Origin: Willaertia magna
Taxonomy: Eukaryota; Heterolobosea; Eutetramitea; Acrasida; Naegleriidae
Direction of reading: 5' to 3'
Assembly: GCA_902984215.1 (NCBI GenBank)
Contig: CADWAF010000915.1
Location: forward strand, 1-16,445
DNA length: 16,445 nt
The notes beneath the pieces are model-generated. The model saw nothing but the letters and a program-made list of their open reading frames with translations, was not told the origin of the DNA and searched no databases. This document shows, piece after piece, positions 1 through 9,943 of this stretch. A program made the translations under genes and the position numbers. Positions within the stretch are counted from its first letter, which is position 1, and every line of letters begins with the position of its first letter.

Positions 1-1468
1 AAACTTGACGTCAATATCATAAATTTTCCAAATATTCTTAAAATTAAATATTTCACTAATTATTTTACTTGAAACTGTAAAAAACACAACAAAATTACAT
101 GCTGCTCTTACTTTTAATTTAAAATTTTGATTTGAAAAAACTTGATGATTACCTAAATGTTTTTTTAAATCAATTTCATTAAAATAATCTACAGTTTCCA
201 GAAATACTTGTCCAAAATCTCCACTTGCATGTATCTTTCTATTTTCTAAACCAAGAATATTTACAAAATAAAATTATAAAATATTACAATAAAACTTACT
301 AGTTACAATTATTGTTCCATATCCACCACACTCCATTTCTTCAATTTCATTATTATCAAAAGTATCTAATAAATGTGGTCCATTAATTATACCATTTGGA
401 AAACTTTGTGATTCACCAAACTGAAATGCATTATTATATCCAAATACATAAAATTTTGAATTGATTGTTTTAACGGCAACAAAGAAATATCCATTGTAAA
501 CTTCTATAACTTTTTCTTTAATATCAATTTTTGTAAATTTTTCTCTATCAAGACAAATTTTTACACCACTCGCTCCATAATCAGTTGATCCACAACCATA
601 TAATTCACCGTCTTCAGTTAATGCAAAACTTGTATTGTAAGTAGCATAAACTTTTCTAATTTTTGATGAAATGTGACTTGTTTCTGATATTCTAAATTTT
701 ATGTCTTTATAGTTACCAACATTACTGTAATCCTCTTTTACTCCAAGTTGACCATAATCTTTACAAAAAAATTACAGTTATTAAAAAATTATACAAAACA
801 TACAATTATCTCCAAAACCAAAGATTTTTCCACTTTCAGTTAATAATAAAATATGAGCGTAGCCACAAGCAACTTCTACAATTCTTTCACCATTTAATAA
901 TTCTTTTTTAATTGTATTATTTTCATTTAAATAAATATTATATTTTTCACTGGCTCCAAATAAATAAACATTTCCTTTTTCTATTTCATTAAGATAAACA
1001 CAATCAAATTAAATAATAAAATTAAAAAATAATTTACATACTACTCAATAAAACAAATATTGGACTAAATTTAGCAAAAATCTTTTGAATTGGATCTTCT
1101 TTCGTAAAATTTAATAACTTAAATTCATTTTCCTTCTTTTTAATTTCACTATTAAAATCTTCACCATTGTCACTATTACAAAAAAATTTATCATCTATTC
1201 CAATACTATTATTGTCATCTAAATAACAAGACATCACATAAACTTTACCAAATTCATCCAAAAGCACACAATAATAATTTGATAATTTAACGTCAGTTAT
1301 TTTAATATTATTTTTTATTAATAAAGCTTCTTGATTATTATAATTTCTATAATTTCTTTTTAAAATTAAAGTAAATGGTTCGTTGTATTTTAAATCGCAA
1401 GGATTGTAAGTTTTAATATTGTTGGTAGCAGTTTTCGACTGGTAAAGCGTTAAACCGTGTATTGACAT
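1..1468 (-). CDS. RCC1-repeat protein, 3' end outside window
   Basis: Four exons read leftwards: 1468-1042, 980-804, 758-300 and 245-1, giving 436 residues without a stop before the window edge. The introns (61, 45 and 54 nt) start GTATGT, GTATGT and GTAAGT and end AG, and all joins keep frame. The spliced product shows repeated RCC1 blade motifs such as VLLSKKGNVYLFG, CGYAHILLLTESGKIFGFGDN, TSFALTEDGELYGCGS and CGGYGTIIVT. RCC1 repeats form a beta-propeller used in protein binding or guanine-nucleotide exchange; which applies here cannot be told. The last visible residues (IWKIYDIDVKF) resemble the start of a BTB domain, so an RCC1-BTB architecture is possible but lies beyond the edge. The start is the first ATG of the open frame, 110 bp from the end of the next gene, which is on the same strand. 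Confidence 0.85.
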
Positions 1469-1578
1469 CTTTCAAGTTTATTTTTTTAAATTTTTAAAAC
1501 AGTTCAGTTTACTTTACAAAAATAACATTTATTGGTGCTTTTACAAAGGCATATTAGTTGACTCATTAGGTGAATAAT

Positions 1579-2784
1579 TTAAATTGTAACATGAGAGAAT
1601 GCATCTTCAATATCTTGAATTAAATCTTCTGCATCTTCAATACCAACACTTAAACGAATTAAAGTATCATCAATACCTAATTTCTTTCTTTCTTCCAAAG
1701 GAACTGAAGCATGTGTCATAATTGCAGGGAAGTTTACTAAACTTTCAACCCCACCTAAACTTTCAGCTAATTGGAAAATCTTAATATTTTCTAAGAATTG
1801 TCTTGATTGAGTAATGTCACCCTTAATCCAGAAAGTAATCATACCACCAAAACCAGTTGTTTGTTTAACACCAATATCATATTGTGGATGAGATTTTAAT
1901 CCAGGATAAACAATCTTTGCAACTTTTGGATGATTTTCTAAATATTTTGCAACAGCAATTGCATTAGCTTCATGTTGCTTCATACGAACGTGTAAAGTCT
2001 TTAAACCTCTTAAAGCTAAGAAACTATCAAATGGACTTGGAATACAACCTAATGCATTTTGTAAATATTTAATTCTCTTATAAAGATTATCATCAACACA
2101 AGCCATAACACCCATAACAGTATCAGAGTGACCATTCATATATTTAGTAACAGAATGCATGACAATATCAGCACCATGATTTAATGGACGTTGGAAATAT
2201 GCAGACATAAATGTATTATCAACAACTAAAAGAGCATCTGGACAATATTGATTTCTCCAATTTGATACTCTTTCAATGTCAGTAATCTTTAAAGTTGGAT
2301 TTGTTGGTGTTTCTAACCAAATCATTTTAGTATGTGATTTAACATGTTTTTTAAATTCTTCTTCATCGTTTAAATCAATGAAAGAGAATTCAACACCAAA
2401 GTTAGATGCAATATTTCTAAAGTAACGTTGGGTACCTCCGTAAACATCATCAACAGAGATAACATGATCTCCAGCCTTTAATAAGTGTAAAATTGTAGTA
2501 GTTGCTCCGAGTCCAGAACTAAATGCACAACCATATTTACCATTTTCTAATTTTGCAACACAAGCTTCAAATGCATCTCTTGTAGGGTTTGCAGTTCTTG
2601 CATATTCATAATTTCCTTGATATTTAACACCAGGTGAGGTTTGAGCAAAAGTTGAACTTAAAGAAATTGGAGTAATAACTGCACCGGTAATTGGATCTGG
2701 ACTTTGACCTGCATGAATTGCATCAGTTGCAAAGTGTTTGAATGGTTCAAGGAGTGTTTTAGAAGTATTATCGTTTGCTGACAT
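1579..2784 (-). CDS. Cystathionine gamma-lyase (PLP enzyme)
   Basis: An intronless 401-residue protein, full length for the Cys/Met-metabolism PLP family. The pyridoxal-phosphate lysine is Lys214 in SVTKYMNGHSD. Other family residues are Tyr61 and Arg63 (EYARTANPT), Gly91 in SSGLGAT, Tyr115 (DDVYGGT), Asp189 (VVDNTFMS) and Arg377 (LIRLSVG). By family knowledge the enzyme splits cystathionine to cysteine, 2-oxobutyrate and ammonia in reverse transsulfuration and can release hydrogen sulfide. The overall pattern, including SLGGVESL and PAIMTHAS, is closer to eukaryotic lyases than to bacterial cystathionine gamma-synthases, but the two are hard to separate by eye, so synthase activity is the alternative. 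The N-terminus has no obvious targeting peptide, suggesting a cytosolic protein. The ATG follows an A-rich leader. Confidence 0.93.
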   Translation of the reverse strand: MSANDNTSKTLLEPFKHFATDAIHAGQSPDPITGAVITPISLSSTFAQTSPGVKYQGNYEYARTANPTRDAFEACVAKLENGKYGCAFSSGLGATTTILHLLKAGDHVISVDDVYGGTQRYFRNIASNFGVEFSFIDLNDEEEFKKHVKSHTKMIWLETPTNPTLKITDIERVSNWRNQYCPDALLVVDNTFMSAYFQRPLNHGADIVMHSVTKYMNGHSDTVMGVMACVDDNLYKRIKYLQNALGCIPSPFDSFLALRGLKTLHVRMKQHEANAIAVAKYLENHPKVAKIVYPGLKSHPQYDIGVKQTTGFGGMITFWIKGDITQSRQFLENIKIFQLAESLGGVESLVNFPAIMTHASVPLEERKKLGIDDTLIRLSVGIEDAEDLIQDIEDAFSHVTI

Positions 2785-3022
2785 TATTTATTTTTGAGAT
2801 ATTTTTTCTTAATGCTTCATCTTCTCCAATAATTCATTCCTCTCCTTTTATTTATTTTCCAATTTCAAAGAATGAGGCTCAATTGGGTAGCTCCGCACTG
2901 TTATGCGCTTATTTTTTCTTGGGAACTGAAATTGTTTGAAGGAAAAACTTTAAGTGAATTGTTGAGAATGTTTTATTGGTTTTTAATTGATTGAGATACA
3001 GTTTGTTTGAAAACAATGTTAT

Positions 3023-3232
3023 TTATAAATGGGTATATTCTAACGGATCTACTACTGGTGGATTATTATGTTCTTGAAGTTGATCATGCTTGGATTTGAC
3101 TAAATCCCTAGAAAGTTCTAATTTAATTTTATTTTCTTCAAAGTGTTCTTTATATTCATCAACCATATGTTTTAATTCTGGATCACTCACTTTCTTTTCG
3201 TTATTACCTTCTCTTTTATCTTCTGATTGCAT
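3023..3232 (-). CDS. Small charged protein of unknown function
   Basis: A 69-residue product is predicted if translation starts at the ATG at 3232, which sits in the AAAAAACAATG context seen at other starts here. The protein is rich in Lys and Glu, probably mostly helical (LKHMVDEYKEHFEENKIKLELSRDLVKSKHD split over two helical stretches), and ends in a Pro/Val/Asp-rich tail. The open frame continues upstream to about 3298 and there encodes a membrane-like stretch (LILYWSTIAGVLLLIEKT), but no ATG lies in frame, so a longer form would need an upstream exon. I do not recognise a family. It is divergent from the zinc-finger gene starting at 3414. Existence as a gene is likely but not certain. Confidence 0.5.
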   Translation of the reverse strand: MQSEDKREGNNEKKVSDPELKHMVDEYKEHFEENKIKLELSRDLVKSKHDQLQEHNNPPVVDPLEYTHL

Positions 3233-3413
3233 TGTTTTTTCAATTAATAATAATACCCCAGCAATAGTTGACCAATACAAAATCAATTGGGTTTCCAACT
3301 TCTTTTCATTGTAAAATTAGTTTCTTGTATTTTTAATTTTAGACCAATAAATTTAAACCTAAAAAATTGTTTCAACATTAATTTGCATTAAACCAACCAA
3401 CACATTCGGGAAA

Positions 3414-5082
3414 ATGAGTAAAACTAGTAATCACCAACCATCATTAAAGAAGAATTCCAACACTCAACCAACTGATGCATTATTAAAACAACAAGTCTCT
3501 AAGAGTACTCCTTTAAATAACCTAACGGATTGCGTTTTTTACTTGAAAGATATGTGTACAAAAGTAGAGTATCGTTTTATTATTTGAGTAGAAGTAAGAG
3601 AAGATTACTTCTAGAAAAGAATGAGTTTTTTACTTTGCATTATATTTCTTCTGCTACCATTATCTTTTGCTTGTTGTTGGTTGAGTGTTTTTTATTTGCT
3701 TTTTTCAATCCCGAATTTTTATCCATACAAAATCCGAAAGGTTAAACCTGTAAAGACAAAGATCCCTGTATTCTTGCAAGAATATTACTTGTAATTATTG
3801 TTTACAGTTGAGGATAAGACGTTGTAGACAGCAGTAATGAAAGATTGGAGAAGTTTTGTATTTTACGATGCATACAAAAGGAGTACTCTTATTTGTTTAC
3901 GAGAAAGACAATTAAATTTATCTTTTTACTTGACTTGGAAGATAAATACTTTTATTTGCTAAAGAAAAGGCCTATCCTATATTTTATGCCGAACAAAGGT
4001 TTTAGGCTTATGCTACTATCCATCCATTTAGTTCGTTTAGTTTCCATACCAAATAAGAACAAGGCAAAGATAGTGGTAGCAGAAGAAGATGGATGGTCCT
4101 TTTTTATCTCTTCTTTTCTTTTGGGTATTTTCTCTTACTTTTATTTTTTTACGAACATTTTTTTTTACTAACACTTTTTTATTTATTTTATTATGATAAT
4201 TAGGGAGATAAATGTGAGTTTAGACATTGTGAAGCAACAAAACATAATACAAGAATTTGTAAATTTTGGACAAGGGGAGAATGTTTAAATAAGGATTGTT
4301 CATTTAGACATCCAACTATAAAACCAACAGTAGAACCAACCGTTACACCATGTTATTTTTATTCTATTGGAAGTTGTACTAAGGTTAATTGTCCTTTTTT
4401 ACATCAAAAGCCTGAAGTTAATAATAATACTATTAATAATGAATCTACTACTGTGTCAAAAATTGTGACAGAAAAAAAGGATATTGTAACTAATAAGAAC
4501 AATGAAGAATTGAAAAAGAGAAAAGAAATTGTAAAAGAAAATAAGTTAGATAATAAGTTGGTAAATAATAATGAAGTTCAAAATACAAAAAAGAGAAAAT
4601 TTGTTCGTGATATTAAACGTAAAGAAAATGATGACAGTATACTTTCAAATGATAAAGAAATTGAAAAGGAAGAGAAAGACATTAGTGAAGTAGTTACTCC
4701 TGTAATATCTGAGATTTCACAAGAAATTATTTGTCCTCAAAATAATATTCAACAACAAAAAGAAACAACTAATCAAGAAAATGAAGAAAAATCGACAGTA
4801 AAAGAAACGAAAGAAATTAAAAGAAAAGGATGGAAAAAACCTATGGCAAGCTCCATAAAGAAGAAAACTAAGACTCATCATTCCCATTCACCTATTAAGG
4901 AACATATTCCTTTAGAAGAGAAACAACCATTTAATGTAAAACAAACTGGTACAGATGATTTTGAGGACGAGCTTAAACAATTTGAAGAAAGTCTATCTAC
5001 TACACCTTTTACAGAAATTAAAACTGTTGGAGCTCAAATGGATTGGGAGTCAACCTTGGAAGAATTTAAAGAATATTTGTAA
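3414..5082 (+). CDS. Three-finger CCCH zinc protein, ZC3H11A-like
   Basis: Two exons, 3414-3563 and 4204-5082, encode 342 residues. Three CCCH fingers stand near the N-terminus: Cys40-Cys48-Cys54-His58, Cys69-Cys77-Cys82-His86 and Cys100-Cys108-Cys113-His117 (CX7CX4-5CX3H). Their order and wording (DCVFYLKDMCTKGDKCEFRH, then C-KFW, then PCYFYSIGSC) match the N-terminal module of animal ZC3H11A, a nuclear RNA-binding protein tied to TREX-dependent mRNA export. Residues 120-300 are low-complexity Lys/Glu/Asn-rich and probably disordered; the C-terminal 40 residues are acidic and more ordered (FEDELKQFEESL). The single intron is 640 nt and splits finger 1 between Lys50 and Gly51; removing it is what completes that finger. 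The exact cellular role is inferred from the family. Confidence 0.85.
3589..3613 (+). repeat. Intronic hairpin, 9-bp stem
   Basis: TAGAAGTAA at 3589-3597 pairs perfectly with TTACTTCTA at 3605-3613 around a 7-nt purine loop, 25 nt inside the 5' splice site. It could affect splice-site choice, or be chance in AT-rich sequence. Confidence 0.6.
3769..3784. repeat. 16-bp perfect palindrome in intron
   Basis: TATTCTTGCAAGAATA reads identically on both strands. It may be a dimeric protein binding site or a relic of an inserted element; no function is shown by the sequence. Confidence 0.6.
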
Positions 5083-5161
5083 ATTTTTATAGAACAAAGT
5101 TACTGTACATTAAAATAAAAAAGAAATTAAATTGTTAGATCTAATATTTTGTAAAAAGTTA

Positions 5162-5549
5162 TTATTGTAAATAAAATTCTACATTTTTGTTCCACTTGAA
5201 ATTATCAACGTTATTTGTTGTCACTTGATGCTCTTCCATTGAAATTGGATTTGGATTTTCTTCTAAATCATTTAAAGAAGCTCCCCATGAATTTAAAGGT
5301 TTTGTTGTCTTTAATTTATTAACAAAAGTATCTATCGTTTCCGAATCTCCATGTAATGTGATATGCACAAGTTGTTTATCTTTATCAGAATTTGAAGCTC
5401 CACCTTCTAATCCATGACTAATCATTCCTCTAACAATAGTTTGTCTAAACATTACATTTTGACATCTAAAACAATTTAATGGTTTATGTGGTTCCCTAAA
5501 ATTAAACTTACTTGCCTCTAGCAAAAAACCCCTTCACCACTTTGTTCAT
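5162..5549 (-). CDS. Acylphosphatase family protein
   Basis: Two exons, 5549-5512 and 5465-5162, with a 46-nt GTAAGT...TTTTAG intron, encode 113 residues. The 38-nt first exon supplies MNKVVKGFFARG and completes the acylphosphatase phosphate loop (GKCQNVMFRQ), which the second exon alone lacks. The catalytic arginine is Arg20 and the catalytic asparagine Asn38 in GLEGGASN; the 18-residue spacing equals that of known acylphosphatases. The family hydrolyses the carboxyl-phosphate bond of acyl phosphates. The usual VQG of the loop is CQN here. The domain ends near residue 80 (KPLNSWGA) and is followed by a divergent C-terminal tail of about 30 residues. The gene is convergent with the CCCH gene (79 bp apart) and divergent from the carrier gene (98 bp apart). 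Confidence 0.85.
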
Positions 5550-5647
5550 TATTTTTTTTTAAAGGCGAAATTATTTCTCCAAATTTATACTTTAACATGT
5601 CAAAAAAGATTTGATTTTGTAAAAGCTATTTCAATAATAATAAAAAA

Positions 5648-6695
5648 ATGTCTTCACAACAAGGAGGTGGTGTTGGTACATTCTTAATTAATTTATCTGG
5701 AGGAGCAATCAGTGGTGGTTAGTATTATTGTTATTAACATTTACAACTAAAAAAAATTTAAAATTTTATTTTATATAGCAATCGCTTGTTGTTGTGTTTT
5801 TCCAATTGATACTATTAAAGCTAAATTACAATCATCTTCTGGATCGGGATTAGTTCAAGTAATTAAACAAACTATTTCCGTAGAAAATGGTGGAGTTAAA
5901 GCTTTATATCGTGGCATTGGTCCTAATTTAGTTGGAATTATGCCAGAAAAGGCTATTAAATTGGCAGGTTTGTTTTTATTTATTTAATTATTTATTTTAA
6001 ATTAAAATTTACAAAATAATTTTTAAAATTTAACTAGCCAATGATTTCTTTAGAGGATTTTTATCAGAAAAATTTGTTTCAAATAAATCTGGACAAATCC
6101 AACAACTTCCTTTATGGATAGAAGTAGCAAGTGGTGGTTTAGCTGGAGCTTGTCAATTAGTGGCAACTACACCAATGGAATTATTAAAGTAAGTATTTTA
6201 ATAATTAAAATAGCTCAATAATAATTAAATAGAATTAATGCTCAACTTGCTAATAAAGGACATTCTACAATTCAATTTATTAAAGAAAGTGGAATTACAG
6301 GTTTATATAGAGGATTATTTGCAACTTTAATGAGAGATGTTCCATTTTCAATGATTTTCTTTACACTCAACGCTAGAATTAAAAATTATTTTAGAAGTAA
6401 AACTCAACAACAATATTTACCTTTACCTTACGTTTTATTAAGTTCTTCAATTGCAGGAAGTGTTGGTGCATTCTTAGCTACACCTATGGATGTAATTAAA
6501 ACTAGATTACAATATGTTGGTAAAGGAAATGAAATGCAAAATATGAATTATTTTAGTGCTGCAAAGTATTGTTACCAGAATGGTGTTTTATGGAGAGGAG
6601 CTTTACCTAGAGTTATGATTATATCACCATTGTTTGCAATTACTTTAATTTGTTATGAATTATTCCAAAAGATTTTGGGCATTAAGACAGTTTAA
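5648..6695 (+). CDS. Mitochondrial carrier, glutamate/aspartate type
   Basis: Four exons (5648-5717, 5779-5967, 6038-6188, 6233-6695) encode 290 residues, the standard carrier length. The introns are 61, 70 and 44 nt with GTTAGT, GTTTGT and GTAAGT donors. The three tandem repeats each carry the family signature PX[D/E]XX[K/R]: PIDTIKAKLQ near residue 32, PMELLKIN near 132 and PMDVIKTRLQ near 221. The repeat-linked GLYRGL and RDVPFSMIFF segments resemble the SLC25 glutamate and aspartate/glutamate carriers, so transport of glutamate or a related amino acid across the inner mitochondrial membrane is likely. No calcium-binding EF-hand extension precedes the carrier domain. Substrate is inferred and not certain. 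Confidence 0.92.
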
Positions 6696-7002
6696 AGGGA
6701 GAATAGGATATTTTTTGTAAATTACATTGACAAGTGACTTTAAAATAATATTGTATAACTAAGAGGCTATGGTGGTTTGTTTGATTTTAAATAAATTTAA
6801 TAGTATTGGGTCGAAGCTGGTGTTAATTCATACACTTAGTTTGGTGTTGTTAGTAAACCTTTGGAATGACTGTCCAAAAGCTCCCCGCAAATACCTCGTC
6901 TCCTTTCACATTTTGACAGTCACCTTTCAGAAAATTCACAGAAATTTACCGTTGTTAACAAAAAATTTCTGAAAAGCTCCACAAAAAGTTGTCACAAAAG
7001 AA
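6696..7002. promoter_or_regulatory. Intergenic leader with paired repeats before 7TM-RGS gene
   Basis: No gene was found in these 307 bp; open frames here lack coding character. The downstream half holds an 8-bp inverted repeat (TGACTGTC 6867-6874, GACAGTCA 6915-6922), a 9-bp inverted repeat (CAGAAATTT 6939-6947, AAATTTCTG 6963-6971) and a 9-bp direct repeat AAAAGCTCC (6876-6884 and 6972-6980). They lie within 140 bp of the downstream ATG and may be regulatory sites; that is inference. Confidence 0.35.
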
Positions 7003-8631
7003 ATGAGTATTACAGTCACACCTCCAATACAATGGCAATATGATGACATTATGGTAGATCAGTGTAATTATGCACCTCCACTCTATATTCAAAGAGCTCA
7101 CAGAATTCCACCAAGTGGTTTTTGGCGTATCTATTTACTAGGAACAATCTTTGGTTTTGCACTTGTATTTTACGTTTGCATTTTCGCATTAGTTATAATA
7201 AGAAGAAATAAATCACCATTAAAAGATAGATCACCATATTTACTTTTAGTTTCTGCAGTTGCAGGTTCTTTAGGTTTAGCATATATGTATAGTAGATTAT
7301 ATCTTGATTTAGCTTTAGTTTGTCCAATAACTTATTATGTTGTTGCTTTTGCTTTAATAACGTATTTTGTACCATATCTATTCCGTTGTTTTAGAACAAT
7401 TATGCAGGTAAGTAATTATTATTATTACACAACTAGTTCAATAATTATTAATATACTGCTGACAATAGTGGAAACTTGCAAAAGCAAAAGCTGAATTAAT
7501 GGATTCTAATCAACCATCTAGTACTCCTAATGATAAGAAACCAGTTAAAAAAGTAAAAGAAGAAAGTGCCACAGTTGACGTTGAATTAGTAGAAGAAGGA
7601 AGAAAAGGAGGAAATAAGAAATTTAAATCCGTAGCAAAGAATGAAAAATATGCAAAGTTAATTGCTTCTCAATTTTACTTTAGTGAAAGATTTTTAATTA
7701 TTGTTTTAATTGTTTTATTAGCTGTTTGGGCTTTATTAGTTTTTATTATTCATATGATTGTTTTATTCGGAGGAAATTCTTTAAATCCTTCTTGTCAAAA
7801 GAGATGTAATGAACATGAAGGTATTGCACTTAGAGCTTTTATTGGTTTTACAATTTTATTAATTATACCTTTTGCTATTTTACTTTTTATGATGAGAAAT
7901 ATTAATGATGATTTCTCTATTAGAAATGAAATGATTATCATGTTTGTATTTGCTATTATGATGGCTATACCTTTAATTGTTTTGGCTGCTACACCGGGAG
8001 CTTTTTGGTAAGTAGAATACTTCTTTAAATTAATACTAACAATGAATAACATCATGTTAATTGATAATATAGGCCGGAATCAGCAACGGTTGGTTATTTC
8101 ATAGGTATCTTACTATTTGGTAGTTTCTTAATTTCAGTTATCTATCCTTTAGGTTTATCTCTATTACGTACTACCAACTTTTCAACTCTATTTAAATTTA
8201 ATAAGGCTGATGAAACAACGGTACAAGAAGTTTCTCAGGCAAAAGTTCCTCAACATGAAACATTTGATTTCTATTTAACAGATAGTGAAGCTAGAGAAGT
8301 TTTTAAACAATTCCTCGTTCGTGAATTCTCCGTTGAAAATTTAATGTTTTATACTGAAGTTCAATACTTTAAACAATTAGAACAAGATGATGAAACGTTA
8401 AAAGAAACTGCTCAAACAATTTATGATACTTATGTTCAATTAGGTGCTCCTTTTGAGATTAACGTTCCTCAACCATTAAGAGATGAAGTTAGAAAGTCAA
8501 TGGATAAACCAAATCTTAGTATTTTTGATCAAACTGAAAATGCTGTTAAAAAGACAATGGAAGAGGAAAGTTTTGTTCGTTTTAAGAAATCTAGACTATT
8601 CCAAAACTTTATTACAAAATTCCAAAAGTAA
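7003..8631 (+). CDS. Seven-transmembrane RGS-domain protein
   Basis: Three exons (7003-7407, 7469-8007, 8073-8631) encode 500 residues; the introns are 61 and 65 nt, the second with a TACTAAC branch site at 8034-8040. Hydrophobic helices lie near residues 42-66, 78-98, 104-127, 210-235, 256-277, 289-311 and 320-346. Between helices 3 and 4 is an 80-residue Lys/Glu-rich loop. Residues 378-498 form an RGS domain (DFYLTDSEAREVFKQFLVRE, then the SVENLMFY contact motif). RGS domains speed GTP hydrolysis by G-alpha subunits; membrane-anchored 7TM forms are known from plants (AtRGS1) and several protists and may act as receptors or constitutive brakes. The last 20 bp overlap the end of the convergent RCC1 gene. 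Confidence 0.9.
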
Positions 8632-9943
8632 TAGAAAAAACATCATTAGTATAAGGAGAACATAAAACTATAGAACCCCATCCTCCACAAGCAATACATG
8701 ACACACCTAATTGTTTCTTTCCATTTACATCAATTATCATTGACTTTGGAAAAGTTTCCATCAATTTATCACTACAAACCGTTGGAATAATAAAAGGTTG
8801 TAAATTATCATTCACACTTTGTTGAAAACCAGAATGTCCAAACACTAATGCTCTACCAAACTTATCTAACAACATGGAATGATAACCACCACATTCTGCT
8901 TGTACAATATCCTTAAAATAAGAATGTTTTAATAGAACGCCGTCCTTAATAACTTTACCTTCCTCTTCTACTTCTTTACTTCTACATAAACAATTATATT
9001 GATCTCTTCCACAACTATATACACCACCTGAAGCACTAACAAATAATGCATGATAATATCCACATGCACCTGAAACAATAGGATCACCAAAACCCATAAT
9101 TTTAGTAATTGATCTTCTACTGGAATGTGACGATGCACCATTAACCATTTGGTCAATCTCACCACAACCATAAACCTCACCATTCTCACTAATAAAGAAA
9201 GAAAAATCATATCCAGCACATGCACTCACAATATTTACATTTTCTAATCCTCTTACCATTGTACAGGAATTTCCAAAACCTTGTCCCATAGAAAACGCTT
9301 TTTTATTAACATCTATTAAGATTGTATGGTAGTAACCGCAATGTACAGATTTTATCTTTTTAGATCTTAAATTTGTTTTTTTAAGTAAAACAGCGGAATA
9401 ATTAGAGTTAGAGTTTAATACTTCACCAAGTTGACCGTGTGAATTATCTCCAGTTCCAATAATTTCACCATTTCTTGTTAGTAATACTGTAAAATAATAA
9501 CCACATCTAACTGAGATTATTTCTTCATCTAATGATTCAATTAGTGTTGGTGAATCTATTGAAGAATGTAAATTGGAAGGATGTCCACATTGACAATTAG
9601 AATTTTGTCCACAACTAAGAACTCTTCCATCAGTTGTCAACATTATAGTATGAGTATACCCCATTGTAATTTTCTTAATTTTAAAGTTAGGTTGTATATA
9701 CTTAGGATCTAGTGGTGATGAAGTTACAGTTGTAGGGATTCCTCTTTGAGCACTTTGTTCTCCCATTGAAAATATTATAGATTTACTTGATTCACAGTTA
9801 TCTGTAAACATTTTCTGTTTCTTTTTATTATCATTAAATTGGCGATCACTTCCGCTGTCTCTGTTATCACCATTGTTATTGCTGTTATTGTTATTGGTTT
9901 TATTGTTAGATTTACCACGAAAGAAAGAAATTAAACTTTTCAT
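8612..9943 (-). CDS. RCC1-repeat protein, seven repeats
   Basis: An uninterrupted frame of 443 residues. The first 50 residues are Asn/Ser/Lys-rich and probably disordered. From about residue 85 there are seven RCC1 repeats, recognisable by motifs such as MGYTHTIMLTTDGRVLSCG, CGYYFTVLLTRNGEIIGTG, CGYYHTILIDVNKKAFSMG, CAGYDFSFFISENGEVYGCG, CGYYHALFVSASGGVYSCG, CGGYHSMLLDKFGRALVFG and CGGWGSIVL; seven is the number that closes a propeller. No BTB or other partner domain is present. The family acts in guanine-nucleotide exchange or protein docking; the specific role is unknown. The start used is the ATG after an AAATAAAA leader, but an in-frame upstream exon (10103-10045) is possible. The stop lies inside the last codons of the opposite-strand RGS gene. 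Confidence 0.88.
   Translation of the reverse strand: MKSLISFFRGKSNNKTNNNNSNNNGDNRDSGSDRQFNDNKKKQKMFTDNCESSKSIIFSMGEQSAQRGIPTTVTSSPLDPKYIQPNFKIKKITMGYTHTIMLTTDGRVLSCGQNSNCQCGHPSNLHSSIDSPTLIESLDEEIISVRCGYYFTVLLTRNGEIIGTGDNSHGQLGEVLNSNSNYSAVLLKKTNLRSKKIKSVHCGYYHTILIDVNKKAFSMGQGFGNSCTMVRGLENVNIVSACAGYDFSFFISENGEVYGCGEIDQMVNGASSHSSRRSITKIMGFGDPIVSGACGYYHALFVSASGGVYSCGRDQYNCLCRSKEVEEEGKVIKDGVLLKHSYFKDIVQAECGGYHSMLLDKFGRALVFGHSGFQQSVNDNLQPFIIPTVCSDKLMETFPKSMIIDVNGKKQLGVSCIACGGWGSIVLCSPYTNDVFSITFGIL

Larger units (their letters stand above)
3564..4203 (+). other. Unusually long intron (640 nt) of the CCCH gene
   Basis: The donor is GTAGAG rather than the GTAAGT or GTATGT common here. The 3' end has a perfect TACTAAC branch site at 4166-4172, a long T-rich tract and the acceptor AATTAG. 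Joining the flanks in phase 0 restores a CCCH finger, so the boundaries are well supported. The intron is roughly eight to fourteen times longer than its neighbours. It contains a 9-bp perfect hairpin (3589-3597 with 3605-3613, 7-nt loop) just inside the donor and a 16-bp perfect palindrome (3769-3784). No ATG-initiated open frame of coding quality was seen in it. Confidence 0.8.

Noticed and set aside
981..1041. A GT-TG intron in the left RCC1 gene, ending at TTTG near 1000
   Set aside because: The canonical acceptor ATAG ending at 981 also keeps frame and yields a better RCC1 motif (VLLSKKGNVYLFG), so no unusual splice site is needed.
2872..2912. tRNA-like stretch GGCTCAATTGGGTAG
   Set aside because: It resembles an A box only; no B box, acceptor pairing or anticodon arm can be built.
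3845..4171. A 108-codon open frame inside the long intron
   Set aside because: It has no ATG start, is dominated by Phe/Leu/Lys as expected from T-rich DNA, and lies in an intron supported by the zinc-finger join.
6769..6972. A 67-codon frame between the carrier and the RGS gene
   Set aside because: No coding character or recognisable motif, and it overlaps the repeat-rich promoter region.
7795..8055. Minus-strand frame opposite the 7TM exon
   Set aside because: Mirror of a membrane-protein coding region; hydrophobic codons read as Ile/Lys-rich sequence on the other strand.
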